Assembly (NCBI GenBank): GCA_949152475.1
Contig: OX424555.1
Coordinates: 59,811,977 to 59,875,976, forward strand
DNA: 64,000 bases
Source of the DNA: Terebella lapidaria
Taxonomy: Eukaryota; Annelida; Polychaeta; Terebellida; Terebellidae
Direction: 5' to 3'
In this document: positions 1 to 9,722 of the stretch, one piece after another
Numbering within the stretch: position 1 is the stretch's first letter
How the letters are laid out: every line of letters begins with the position of its first letter
Notes under the pieces: model-generated
What the model was told of the DNA's origin: nothing
What the model saw: only the letters and a program-made list of their open reading frames with translations
Databases searched by the model: none
Made by a program: the position numbers and the translations under genes

Positions 1-683
1 ATCCCTCCCAATTTTGATTCGGGATGCATCTTCGCAGTCTGCGATGTATGGGATTTTTAGATCGCCAGTCACTTCTGTCGTTATCAAGGTGGTACACTGT
101 GGGCTTGGGTTGCCCGGAGAGGCTACCTGTAGCGTAGGGGTGGTTGGCAGCCTCTTCTCCACTTGCGAATCAAAGTCTTTAAAGAAACAATCATAATCAA
201 GATGATGAGTGTTCATCATTAGTCATACAATCTCAAATCGTGATATTGAATAACAATTTGACATACCACATCTAGGCATGCTTGATAAAAATCATTCATG
301 CACATATCAATGTGAATTATCCAATCCATATTGACCTTCATTCTCTCCCAAAGCCAGCAATTTTGTGTTGCTGGGCAAACACATAAGGTAATCGTCATCC
401 TCTACCACGATTTCATCTTCAAACAACAAGACTCTGTCTACCACAGCATTGAACTTGAGGCCAACTTAATAATGGAATAAATATATACACGTACAATGAT
501 GAATCGGTACATAAATGTAGATTTGATGACTTTTTTTAAAATCAAAAATACTGTATATTTTAATTAAATGTGTTTGGTGGTTCACTGGGGATATGAGTAC
601 AACCTTTGCTTTTCAGCTCCTCTATAGATTTGGCAGCAACGCCACAGGTCTGACCCCTCATGACAACCTTGAAAGCCTTCATC
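1..683 (-). CDS. CIDE-N domain protein (ICAD/DFF45-like N-terminus), 5' part, three exons
   Basis: Three minus-strand exons, all joined in phase 1: 683/682-604 (ATG at 682-680), 464-336, and 176 running open to the window edge. Splice signals are AG|G..AAAG|GTTG, TTAAG|TT..GAAG|GTCA and TTTAAAG|AC. Joined, they give 128 codons without a stop. Residues ~2-70 read as a CIDE-N domain: KAFKVVM, GVAAKSIEELKSK, then a VLLFEDE..VEDDDY turn and CLPSNTKLLAL, which is the signature of the ICAD/CAD/CIDE family. That domain mediates homotypic and heterotypic interaction and, in ICAD, chaperones and inhibits the apoptotic nuclease CAD. The third exon (about 59 codons, rich in T and P) has no domain I recognise, so ICAD identity beyond the first domain is not established. 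The ATG at 682 may be the true start, or the AG at 685-684 may be an acceptor for an earlier exon. The gene diverges from the zinc-finger/transposase-like gene at 1759. Confidence 0.78.
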
Positions 684-712
684 CTAAAACCAATGTATTA
701 GCTTATCAATCA

Positions 713-713
713 T

Positions 714-744
<31 letters not shown>
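713..744. repeat. (AATC)n microsatellite
   Basis: About eight uninterrupted tetranucleotide repeats lie 30 bases upstream of the presumed start of the CIDE-N gene. Confidence 0.95.
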
Positions 745-1758
745 CTATACCACAGTCCCCCCCGTCCCCCCACACTCATTCCACCAATACAATACCCCCT
801 GTATAGCTCCGTCCAACATGTTCCATAACATTATGATAAATTAACCTTAGATCCATTAAAAACAGTGAAAATATCAGTACATTGAAGCACTAATTACACC
901 AAATACGTGAGTTTCAACTAAATTAACACAGGGATAGTTTCAAATACATGACCATCAGGCAATCTTGCACAAATATTTTTACAGAAACAGTACACTTATT
1001 TTGTGTAAATCATGCATGACCCTGCCATGAACCCCAGATACATAATAGTTTTCTAGGTCCAGTTGGGTTATATGGCAAGTGCAGATGCAATGAACATTTA
1101 TGTTGAAAGAACACACCTGTTCATAATACATGCAATAACCATGATTACAAACACACTGTGGCATTTGAATGCTTAGCCTGTTCCCTGTGACCTGATGAGA
1201 TCACCCCAGATCTAGATCTATATCATCAGGCTGCTTCCCGGCAGTGAGGGGAAATACCTTATAGACACTAAGACAGGGCCCCTATTGATGGTGTTATCTA
1301 TTCATGGAAATACTACTTGATCTGCTGGAACATGTGGAACATTCTCTTACCTTGATTTGTGGGTGAGATTTTTCAGAGAAAAAAACAAAAGCCCTTTACT
1401 CTTTGAGTCTGTTTTCCAAATGGCCGACTGTTGAAATGACGCTTGATTTTGGCGGGAACGCTAAACAGTACAGGAAATGGGGAGCATCATGGGACTGAGT
1501 ACCAATGCCATCCAATAGGAACCAAGAGTACAAGCCCAAAGTACAATCTCAAACACTCAGGCGGTGGGAACTGACCTCATTGGGATGGAGAGGGTGCATT
1601 CAATGCAGGGAAGCGTTAGTATATTGTGCCACCACGTGTAGGTGAAATGTGCACATGCAATTTTTTGTGTGTGCTATTACATGTGGCTCATATTTGTAAA
1701 CTTGAATCAGATTAGAAGGACATATTGTATCCTATATTTGGGAAACTGAACAATCAGG
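745..1758. promoter_or_regulatory. Divergent intergenic region, possible bidirectional promoter
   Basis: About 1 kb separates the starts of the minus-strand CIDE-N gene and the plus-strand zinc-finger/transposase-like gene. No convincing exon is visible. The stretch 1430-1560 is less AT-rich and holds an E2F-like TTTTGGCGGGAA at 1447-1458, an AAATGGCCGAC stretch near 1419 and an inverted CCAAT-type motif near 1512. These are motif matches only; promoter activity is inferred. Confidence 0.3.
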
Positions 1759-4700
1759 ATGTGGAAATGTTGGATGTGCCATGATTATCAAGCAAAAACT
1801 TTATCATTTGTATTGGTGCATATTCGGAGGAAACATGCTTGTGTGTCTGCCAATAACTTGAGATGTGGTGTTATCGACTGTGATAGAAAGTTTGAGACTT
1901 ATGCAAAATATAACACACTGTACAGACACATCAAGAGATGTCATAATGATCTATTCTCGAAGAATAATGCAAATGGTCAGGATTTTTTGCTTCAATATGC
2001 CGATGATGTACATGTTCAAGGTTCTGCAGTTGACGAAGCTTCAGAGGACATGGAAGAGGTAATGTATGTTTAATTTCCACTAAACGATATCATTCATTGA
2101 GTCATAAGTGATAATTTCAATGCATGTCGTTTCTGCATGGCATTCCAATGTCACCATGAAACACTCCTCTGTGAGGGGGGGGGGGGGGGGGGTTGTAATA
2201 GACTATAATTATATTTTGCTTACTTGACCTTGATCAAATTTTACATGCATAATATAGAAAATATACTATTTTAAGAGTAATTTCCTTTATATCAATCACT
2301 ACAGAATGAACCTCCAACAGAGTGCAGTCCAGAAGAAGAGATACAGAAGAACCTGGGAGCATTTTACTTGAACTTGAGAGAAATACACAAGGTTACACAG
2401 GTAAATAATGGTACCATTCCATATGATATTATTGATATATATACATTTTATCCTTTGGATTAAAAAATGCATTGGGAATAATGTTGCTTAGGATTCTCAA
2501 CTATCATGATTGTGTTCTTTGTTTTTTTTTCACAAAATACTACTACCCCTTTTTATGGGATGAATTATTTGCCGGATATTCTTATTTACTATAGTAAGCT
2601 GCCTAGATTTGTCTGGATCTAGATCCTCTGCATATTCAGTTCATTGTTAGCATACTGCACTGTTGACTGGATCATTGTTGTTTCAGACAGGGGTGGATTC
2701 TATCATGGAACAGTTCCAAAGTCTTGTTGGTCAACATCTTGGAATGGCTAAACACAAAGTTCATGAACAGTTGAGGGCAAAAGGAATCGATTTGGATATC
2801 GAAGACTGCTTCACCCCTGATGTTACATTGGATAATCTAAACACAGATTTCAAAAGAATGCAGTTCATCAGGAAATTTTTCACTTATGTGGTATGTATCT
2901 TTTGTTGCTGAAGTCCTGTCGTTTGCAAGTCAAAAATATTGTTTTTGTTTTGCACGTGACAGGTGATTTTGTTTGGATGATTTGCTTAGGGGCTTGGGTT
3001 AGGAATTAGGACCGCCCATGCATTTTAAATGGTTCTACATGACAGGCGCATGCAGGCCCCATGACGACAAATGACAAACCAATCCCCCTATTATGCTTAA
3101 TTTGAACTTGTCCACTCAGATTAGATCAACAGCAGTCGATAATTGAACATACATTGTATGTCGGCGCCAATGGCATGAGCAAATCCTCGCCGAAATAGAA
3201 CTTTTGTGGACACATCTATTCAATTCAGGGGGCAATCCTGTTTTCCTATGATAATCAATGATAACTAGACATAAAAGCCTATAGGCTTTGTGGCATCCCC
3301 CAATTTGTTCTTATCATTTCAAATGGTCATACTGGACTGAGAAAAACGGATACATAGGCCATTGTATGTGGGTAAGAGTGAGAGCTCATCAGACAGTTTC
3401 TTACCAGAACTGCTTTCTATCATCTTGACAACTTGGCCCACCAGACATTTGCCACCCAAAATGAATGGACAATTACCCAGCCAATATTCAGAGTACTACC
3501 CAGCCAATATTCAGAGTACTAGTATATTTAATCAGGATGTTCGTGATATTTTTCAGGTGCTCCTGTCAAATGTAAAATGATACGTGACTAAAAGAATGCT
3601 GTGTCATCTTGGCCAATTTTGTGATTTCAAAACTTGTACAATACAGCGGAATTTTCGCATTCACATTATAACCAAAGCCAAACATTTCCCAGCTAACTAA
3701 ATCAATGATGATTTGGTCATTGCATGTGAAATAGAGTTGAATAACAAAACATTCAAACAATACATGTTTGTACAATATAAATGCAGACATGGCAAATCAT
3801 CCCCCAAGCATGTTGTGTCATGTGTGTTGGCTTATTAACCAACTATTGTATTCTGTGGGTTGGAACTTCATTCTTTTACCATGTACACACACTAGTAAAC
3901 CAGGCTTTGGAGAGGGGAGTGAGGGATTATGCATGGATATGAGCCTGGGGTCAAGTTGGACATGCTAGCTGTATCACTTGTCAGGCATGACTGAGCAGGG
4001 CTGGCTGAGAGGGCGGAGCCTATGGTCCTATTCACAGAATTTCCCGCCACTGGTCACGAGAGTGCCGACCAATCACAGCTGCGCGCAGTAACGGTAATAA
4101 ACAAATCCGCATTGTTCAGTTTATCGCACATTTTCTCATCATAGACGGCAATACAAATTATATTTAACCCAGATGCCCCATTATCTGCAACAAGGCTGTA
4201 TGGAAATAAGGATTTCTTAGCCAATTGATCACCAAAAACGGGCGATGCGACTTTGGTCAGAATGTCAACACAGTATTGAGGAAATCCCAGTAAGGGAAAC
4301 ACGGACGAGTGACCACGGTGATCTTCGCACTGTGTATGTAAACAGATAGTTCTGGCTACACAGTAAAATGATTTTACGGGCGAAGTTGGTCTCAACGGGG
4401 GAAGGGATGGGTTTACGGGTATTTGTTTCTCGATATATATGCGATTGTCACAATGTCAGGTTTCTTTTTGGCCCAAACACTATATCATGCGTGTCACACG
4501 ACATTATGAGTAGTTTTGCTACACGTGGTCAGGCTGGGATTTCCCCCAGATTTCCGAAGATTGCGCGCAGCTGTGATTGGTCACTTTGAACTACGGAGTT
4601 TGCCGACTTCTAGGAGGGGTCTGTGAAAAGGACCACTGCTGTGCTGGACAGACTGGCTGATCTTGTAAGGCATGACTGAGCAGGGCTGGCTGAGAGGGGC

Positions 4701-7700
4701 GGAGCCTATCGCTGTGCTGGACAGAGTGGCTGATCTTGTAAGGCATTACTGAGCAGGGCTCTCATATACTGCACTGGCTGAGAAGGCAGAGCCTAGCCTC
4801 ATGCTGGACATGCAGGCTGCAGTCAGTGAATACAGTAGCATGGCTCAGTTACAGTATTACATCTGCATGGGGGCAGGCGAGGGAAAAATTCCAAGTCCAA
4901 AAAAAAACAAAATACACCCAAAAAATTTTTTTCCCCTGGAAATTGCCTGAATCAAATTATGACATTGACAGGAATCGCCCGATTTTTTTTCCAAAATGGC
5001 CGCTGGCGGCCATCTTGGATTTCGGATCTCGACGAAAAACAATAGGGGTTCAGAGCAAAGTATTTTGGATGAGCTGTGAAAATTTCGGAAAGATAGAACA
5101 AGGCGTTCAAGAGTTATGATCCGGAAACCAAACGGCGGAAAAAAAACAGACAAAAACATAAAGCCTCCCGATTCTCAATCGGGATGCCTAATGATGAGTT
5201 TATCAGTAGCCCAAAATAACTAGACGTCAAGGCCTAAAGATGCCTTGGAGGCATTTCGTCATTAAGACTAATTTATAATAACATGTTTACCATGGGCTCT
5301 ACGACACACTGTTTCCAAGATATCGACGAAAATAAAAAATGTCGACTCAGCAAAAAAAATTGAGGTCAAAATCAAAGTTCATCCATAATACCCCTTAGAC
5401 ATGTTTGTCTAGGAGTCCGAAAATAACGTCCGTTTCGCTCTACGACGCACCGTTTCCGAGATATTGACGAAAACGAAAAATGCCGACTCGGCGAAAAAAA
5501 ATCGGGTCAAGGTCAAAGTTCATCCATATTACCCCTAAGACATGTTTGTCTAGGACGACGAATCCGAAAATAACTTCCGTTTCGCTCTACGAAGCACCGT
5601 TTCCGAGATATCATCGAAAACAAAAAATGCCGACTTTGCAAAACAAAAATCGGGTCTAGGTCAAAGTTCATCCATATTACCCTCAAGACATGTTCATAAT
5701 ACCCATTAGACATGTTTGTCTAGGGCGGCAAATCCGAAAATAACGTCCGTTTCGCTCTGCGACGCACCGTTTATGAGATATCGACGAAAACGAAAAATGC
5801 CGACTCGGCGAAAAAAAATCGGGTCAAGGTCAAAGTTCATCCATATTACCCCTAAGACATGTTTGTCTAGGACGACGAATCCGAAAATAACGTCCGTTTC
5901 GCTCTACGAAGCACCGTTTCCGAGATATCATCGAAAACAAAAAATGCCGACTTTGCAAAACAAAAATCGGGTCTAGGTCAAAGTTCATCCATATTACTCT
6001 CAAGACATGTTCATAATACCCATTAGACATGTTTGTCTAGGGCGGCAAATCCGAAAATAACGTCCTTTTCGCTCTACGACGCACCGTTTCCGAGATATCG
6101 ACGAAAACGAAAAATGCCGACTCGGCAAAAAAATTTCGGGTCAAGGTCAAAGTTCATCCATAATACCCGTAAGACATGTTTGTCTAGGGCGACGAGTGCG
6201 AAAATAACGTCCGTTTCGCTCTACGACGCACCGTTTCCGAGATATCAACGAAAACGAAAAATGCCGACTCGGCAGAAAAATTCAAGGCATGTTTGTCTAG
6301 TGCCACGAGTCCGAAAATAACGTCCGTTTCGCTCTACGATGCACCGTTTCCGAGATATCGACGAAAACGAAAAATGCCGACTCGGCAGAAAAATTCAAGG
6401 TCAAGGTCGAAGGTCGTCCTTAATACCCCTTAGACATGTTTGTCTAGGGCGACGAGTCAGAAAATAACGTCTGTTTCGCTCTACGACGCACCGTTTCCGA
6501 GATATGCAGGAAACCTCAAGGATGACTGGGTGGAAACTCTTCCGGCCTCTAGGTCAAAGGTCGTTTGACGGATTGATCCCAAAATCAAGAGGTTTCTTCC
6601 CTGTTGATATATGAACCTCCGCGCACAGTTCTGCAGCCATTGCCTACATACTTTTCGAGTTATCGTGCGGAAACAAAGTCCAAAAAACAACATTGATTTC
6701 ATCCACATGGACTTCACGGACCTCGGGTCCGGCTGAAAAACAATAGGGTTCTTCCACATAATATGCCTGACCAATGCTGAAAATTTCGCGAAGATACATC
6801 GAGGCAAACTAAAGTTATCGGTCGGAAACCAAAACGGCGGAAAAAACAGAAAAAAAAAGGAAAAAAAAAAAATCTGCTAAAACCATAAAGGCATTTCTTA
6901 CGAAATGCCTCAATTACATATAAAAATAACATCTATTGTGTAAAACTCTAGATGCAATAATGAACACCTCTCCATCATAATCAATTGTCATTCCGGATTC
7001 AAAGTATGGGATTATGGGAAATCACTGGGAATGAAAATGCCAATTAAATCGAACAGGTAACCTCTTTTGTGCTTTGAAATAAGAAACAGCCAGGTTCGAG
7101 GTTATTGTGAATAAATTGACTGTTGTTCCGTAGACATGTAAATTGTAATATTCAGTTGAATAGTTCGCCCGAAAATGAAGTGCAGCTTGTCACAGGCATT
7201 TGTTTCAAGAGAGGGCGCGGGGTGGCGTGGGGGTAATACCCCACCCCACCGCGCGCCCTCACTTGAGACAGATGCCTGTGGTGCTTGTATTATGTATGAT
7301 GCATTGATGGCGTTAGATTTTATGTATGGTACATTTACCCTTCATGCTACTACTTGTAATCCTTTGCTCAATGCAACGAACTCCTCCTTTACCTTGAATT
7401 GACATCAACAAATTCAACACCACTGCATTCCTGATTCCTGGCAACAGGAAAACAACCTTCTGTACTAGATCTACATGTAGATAATCTACAAACAGCATGA
7501 AACACACAACCGCTCAAACTCATGGAAGCGTTACAACGGGAACAACAAGAACTCTATTTTAAAAAATACCAAGATGTAACAAAAATACAGTATATTTTCA
7601 TTCACGAATTCATTTGAGGTACCAGAATCGATTTTTTTTCAAAAACTTGCGTGGAGGTAAAAATTGAGTCCACATATGATCATAAGGACCAGAAGAATTA

Positions 7701-9722
7701 ATTTTCGCTGATAATCTATATTTCATCAATCATAGTTGATCACTGTATTTAATTACTCTGCATGGTTAGATGCAATCTTCATCATCTTCAATTTTGATGG
7801 AATACAATGTATTCAACCTATTATTCCAGGATCCTGTGGAAGTGACAATGGGGAGACGGCTTGGGACACAAAGTCGACGCGCACCACGTATTGTGCACAA
7901 TACGTTCATGTACATCCCATTCCGAGACAGTCTGCAGCAGTTTTTTGAGAGCAAGGATATTCAGGATCTCGTCTTCAGAGACATCAAAGTAAATCTTCCT
8001 GGATATCTCTGTGATCTGAGTGATGGGAATATTTTCATCAATCATCCAGCATTCAGAGACCGAAATGAGGCACTGCAGATGATAATGTACTGCGATGACT
8101 CAGAAATATGTAATCCATTAGGGCCTTCTGCAGGTACACATAAATTAACTATGTTTTATTATGTATTAGGAAATTTCAACCGTGCTCATAGATCTAAAAC
8201 TTGTATTATCCGATTATATGCGGCTGTCAAACGTCAGCATGTATCAAAATATGGAATTGATGTTATATTACAGCAACTAAAAGAAGATGTTGTTGATTTA
8301 CAGAATGGTATTGTAATTACAGTCAATGGTCACCAAAAAACCATATATGGTGATTTGTTAGCTTTTGTTGGAGACACCCTGTCAAGTAATGAAATTGGCG
8401 GGTTCAAAGAAGGTATTGGATTTGCATATCAAAAATGTAGATTTTGTGAGTGCACATTTGATAAAATGCAAAAACATTTTAGGGTAGAAATGTTTTTACA
8501 GCGCACTGTGGACACCTACAATATACAAGCTGCGGCAGTCGAAAATGCTACTGGGGTGGCACGTCTGCAGTTATCAGCAGCATATGGTATTAACAGGAAA
8601 AGTGTTCTGAGTAGCATACCAAACTTCAACATAATAGATATGTTACCGATGGATATAATGCATGTCATGTTAGAAGGTGTTTGTGTGTATGAGATGAAGT
8701 TATCAGTATGTGCTTTAATTGAAGGTAATAACTTTACCCTTGATGAACTAAACGCTTGTATATTGTATTTTCCCTATGGCTATAAAGATAAGAAAGATAT
8801 GCCTAAACCTTTGCCATCCAAGGAAAATATAAAACAGACTGCTTCTGGTATGTTCACACTGATAACAATTTTGCCCTTAATATTAAGACAGAAACTGCAT
8901 TGCAACAATCGGTATGTTGATTTCCTCATTGATATGTGTGAACTCTGTTACAAAATTTACAGTCAGGTGATACATGTTTCAACTTTAGATTTGTTAAGAT
9001 CTTCAATTGATAAACATTTGTCTGATTTCAAGAATTTGTTTCCAGATAACAATATTATTCCGAAGCAACATTTTATTATACACATTCCAGACATGATTGT
9101 TAAATATGGACCTCTTGTCAATGTTTCTGTTATAAGATTTGAAGCAAAACATCAAATGTATAAACAAAAGATGCAGCAAGCCAAAAACTTCAAGAATCCG
9201 GTTAAAAGTTGTGTTGATGCCAACCAGCGGTTTGAATGTCTGCTCAATGTTTACAATCAGCACCCTGTCCTCGAAAATGATTTTGTTGTTGGGCCAACTG
9301 TTAGGATAGTTGATATTCAGGAGGCAGTTGAAACTTTGATCGCTTGCACAGATGTTAACATGGGAATGATGTCTTGTGTTAGTGTCAAGTGGCATGCACA
9401 TTGTGGCAATAAATTCATTTGTGATTCATGTTGCATTGCATTTGGTGAGAACGGGTGCTGGCCTGAGTTTGGTCAATTGAAACAAATATTGATATGTACA
9501 GACAATGGTGGTGTGAAACATGCATACTTTGGCCTGGAGATGCTCGAAACTGTGTCGTTTCATAGAAAACTACAAGCGTATGAAGTACATGTATCATCGA
9601 ATGATGGTAAATTATTATTTGTTGAATCAGATAGATTATTTTTGCCATACCCCTTACATAAATATGTCATTGGGGATGAAAGTTACATTTTAACAGAACA
9701 GGATATCCATGATATTAGATAG
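1759..9722 (+). CDS. C2H2 zinc-finger / CACTA-KDZ transposase-like protein, four exons
   Basis: Exons 1759-2058, 2305-2400, 2687-2890 and 7830-9722, all joined in phase 0 with GT-AG introns (246, 286 and 4939 bases), give a 830-residue protein. Exon 1 encodes two C2H2-type fingers (C4, C7, H21, H26 and C36, C41, H57, H62). The last exon (630 residues) carries the landmarks of a transposase-like family common in invertebrates: GDLLAFVGDTLSSNEIGGFK, a CRFCEC cysteine cluster, DMLPMDIMHVMLEG, and a long C-terminal part. The DxMHxxLEG motif is shared with CACTA/EnSpm and KDZ/Plavaka-type transposases. I saw no internal frameshift. Clean introns and an intact frame fit either a domesticated gene or an intron-bearing transposon. 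The stop codon falls in a GATA repeat that is the tail of an antisense LINE, so the original last residues may have been lost. The start has A at -3. DNA binding is inferred from the fingers; catalysis is untested. Confidence 0.8.
2891..3982. other. Intron 3, first part: no gene seen
   Basis: No coding exon is recognised. Bases ~3150-3215 (TGTATGTCGGCGCC.. followed by a conserved stretch) resemble 13,968-14,020, marking a degraded dispersed repeat. A direct 25-base duplication (CAGCCAATATTCAGAGTACT type) occurs at 3478-3522. Confidence 0.5.
3983..4810. repeat. Degenerate tandem repeat (GGCATGACTGAGCAGGGCTG unit), interrupted by a MITE
   Basis: A unit of roughly 65-70 bases running from GGCATGACTGAGCAGGGCTG through GGCGGAGCCTAT to GCTGTGCTGGACAG starts at 3983, 4669 and (degenerate) 4742. 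The first unit is split by the inverted-repeat element at 4024-4634. The second unit is uninterrupted and shows what the site looked like before insertion. Confidence 0.75.
4024..4634. mobile_element. MITE-like element with ~65 bp terminal inverted repeats
   Basis: The left end GGTCCTATTCACAGA and right end TCTGTGAAAAGGACC are inverted matches. A longer inner block is also inverted: GACCAATCACAGCTGCGCGCA at 4067-4087 against its complement at ~4562-4582. The element is 611 bases and has no transposase. The neighbouring intact repeat unit supplies the empty site. Target-site duplication is not clear, so no superfamily is assigned. Confidence 0.75.
4985..5195 (+). repeat. 3' end fragment of the satellite-cored element
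   Basis: This stretch resembles the last ~200 bases of the element at 5217-6915 (AAAAACAATAGGG.., GAAAATTTCG.AAGAT.., CGGAAACCAAA.CGGCGGAAAAAA). It ends in a different hairpin, CCCGATTCTCAATCGGG at 5167-5183. Confidence 0.65.
5217..6915 (+). mobile_element. Non-autonomous element with satellite core (copy II, plus)
   Basis: It begins ACTAGACGTCAAGGCCTAAAG with hairpin ATGCCTTGGAGGCAT, and ends with hairpin GGCATTTCTTACGAAATGCC at ~6890-6909. Between them lie tandem repeats at 5260-6500 and a ~380 base unique tail ending in an A-rich tract. An inverted, more diverged copy lies at 25,371-26,965. There is no coding capacity. The terminal hairpins and internal satellite suggest a Helitron-like or bivalve-pearl-like non-autonomous element; that class is inference. 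Confidence 0.6.
5330..6500 (+). repeat. Tandem repeats of ~140-170 bp with a 317 bp higher-order unit
   Basis: The core reads GTCTAGG.CGACGA.TCCGAAAATAACGTCCGTTTCGCTCTACGA and so on, then CCGTTTCCGAGATATCGACG, AAAATGCCGACTCGGC and GGTCAAGGTCAAAGTTCATCC. GTTCATCC occurs near 5378, 5517, 5666, 5834, 5983 and 6152. Bases ~5510-5826 and ~5827-6143 are nearly identical, so dimers of two variant monomers have been duplicated. Confidence 0.85.
6916..7829. other. Intron 3, last part: dispersed repeat and hairpin only
   Basis: Bases 7081-7175 match 14,026-14,115 (shared ATATTCAGTTGAATAGTTCGC), another copy of a short dispersed repeat. The hairpin at 7191-7280 is listed separately. The splice acceptor of exon 4 is at 7828-7829. 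Confidence 0.5.
7191..7280. repeat. 90 bp near-perfect inverted repeat (GC-rich hairpin)
   Basis: CACAGGCATTTGTTTCAAGA at 7191-7210 pairs with TCTTGAGA..ATGCCTGTG at the other end. The inner GAGGGCGCGGGGTGG.. pairs with CCACCCCACCGCGCGCCCTC around a ~6 base loop. It lies in the sense strand of intron 3 of the transposase-like gene. Confidence 0.85.

Noticed and set aside
1..30. Hairpin-like TCCCAATTTTGATTCGGGATG resembling the terminal hairpin of the satellite-cored element
   Set aside because: These bases are part of the open third exon of the CIDE-N gene; the pairing is weak and no element tail precedes it.
2175..2192. Homopolymer G run (and similar G/C runs near 15,306, 23,550, 38,958, 45,260, 45,620, 54,775)
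   Set aside because: Simple low-complexity tracts; lengths are unreliable in assemblies and no function is inferred, apart from noting those at the RNase H repeats.
5510..6320. Open frames of 66-95 codons in both strands of the satellite
   Set aside because: They repeat with the satellite monomer, have no protein-like composition, and mirror one another across strands.
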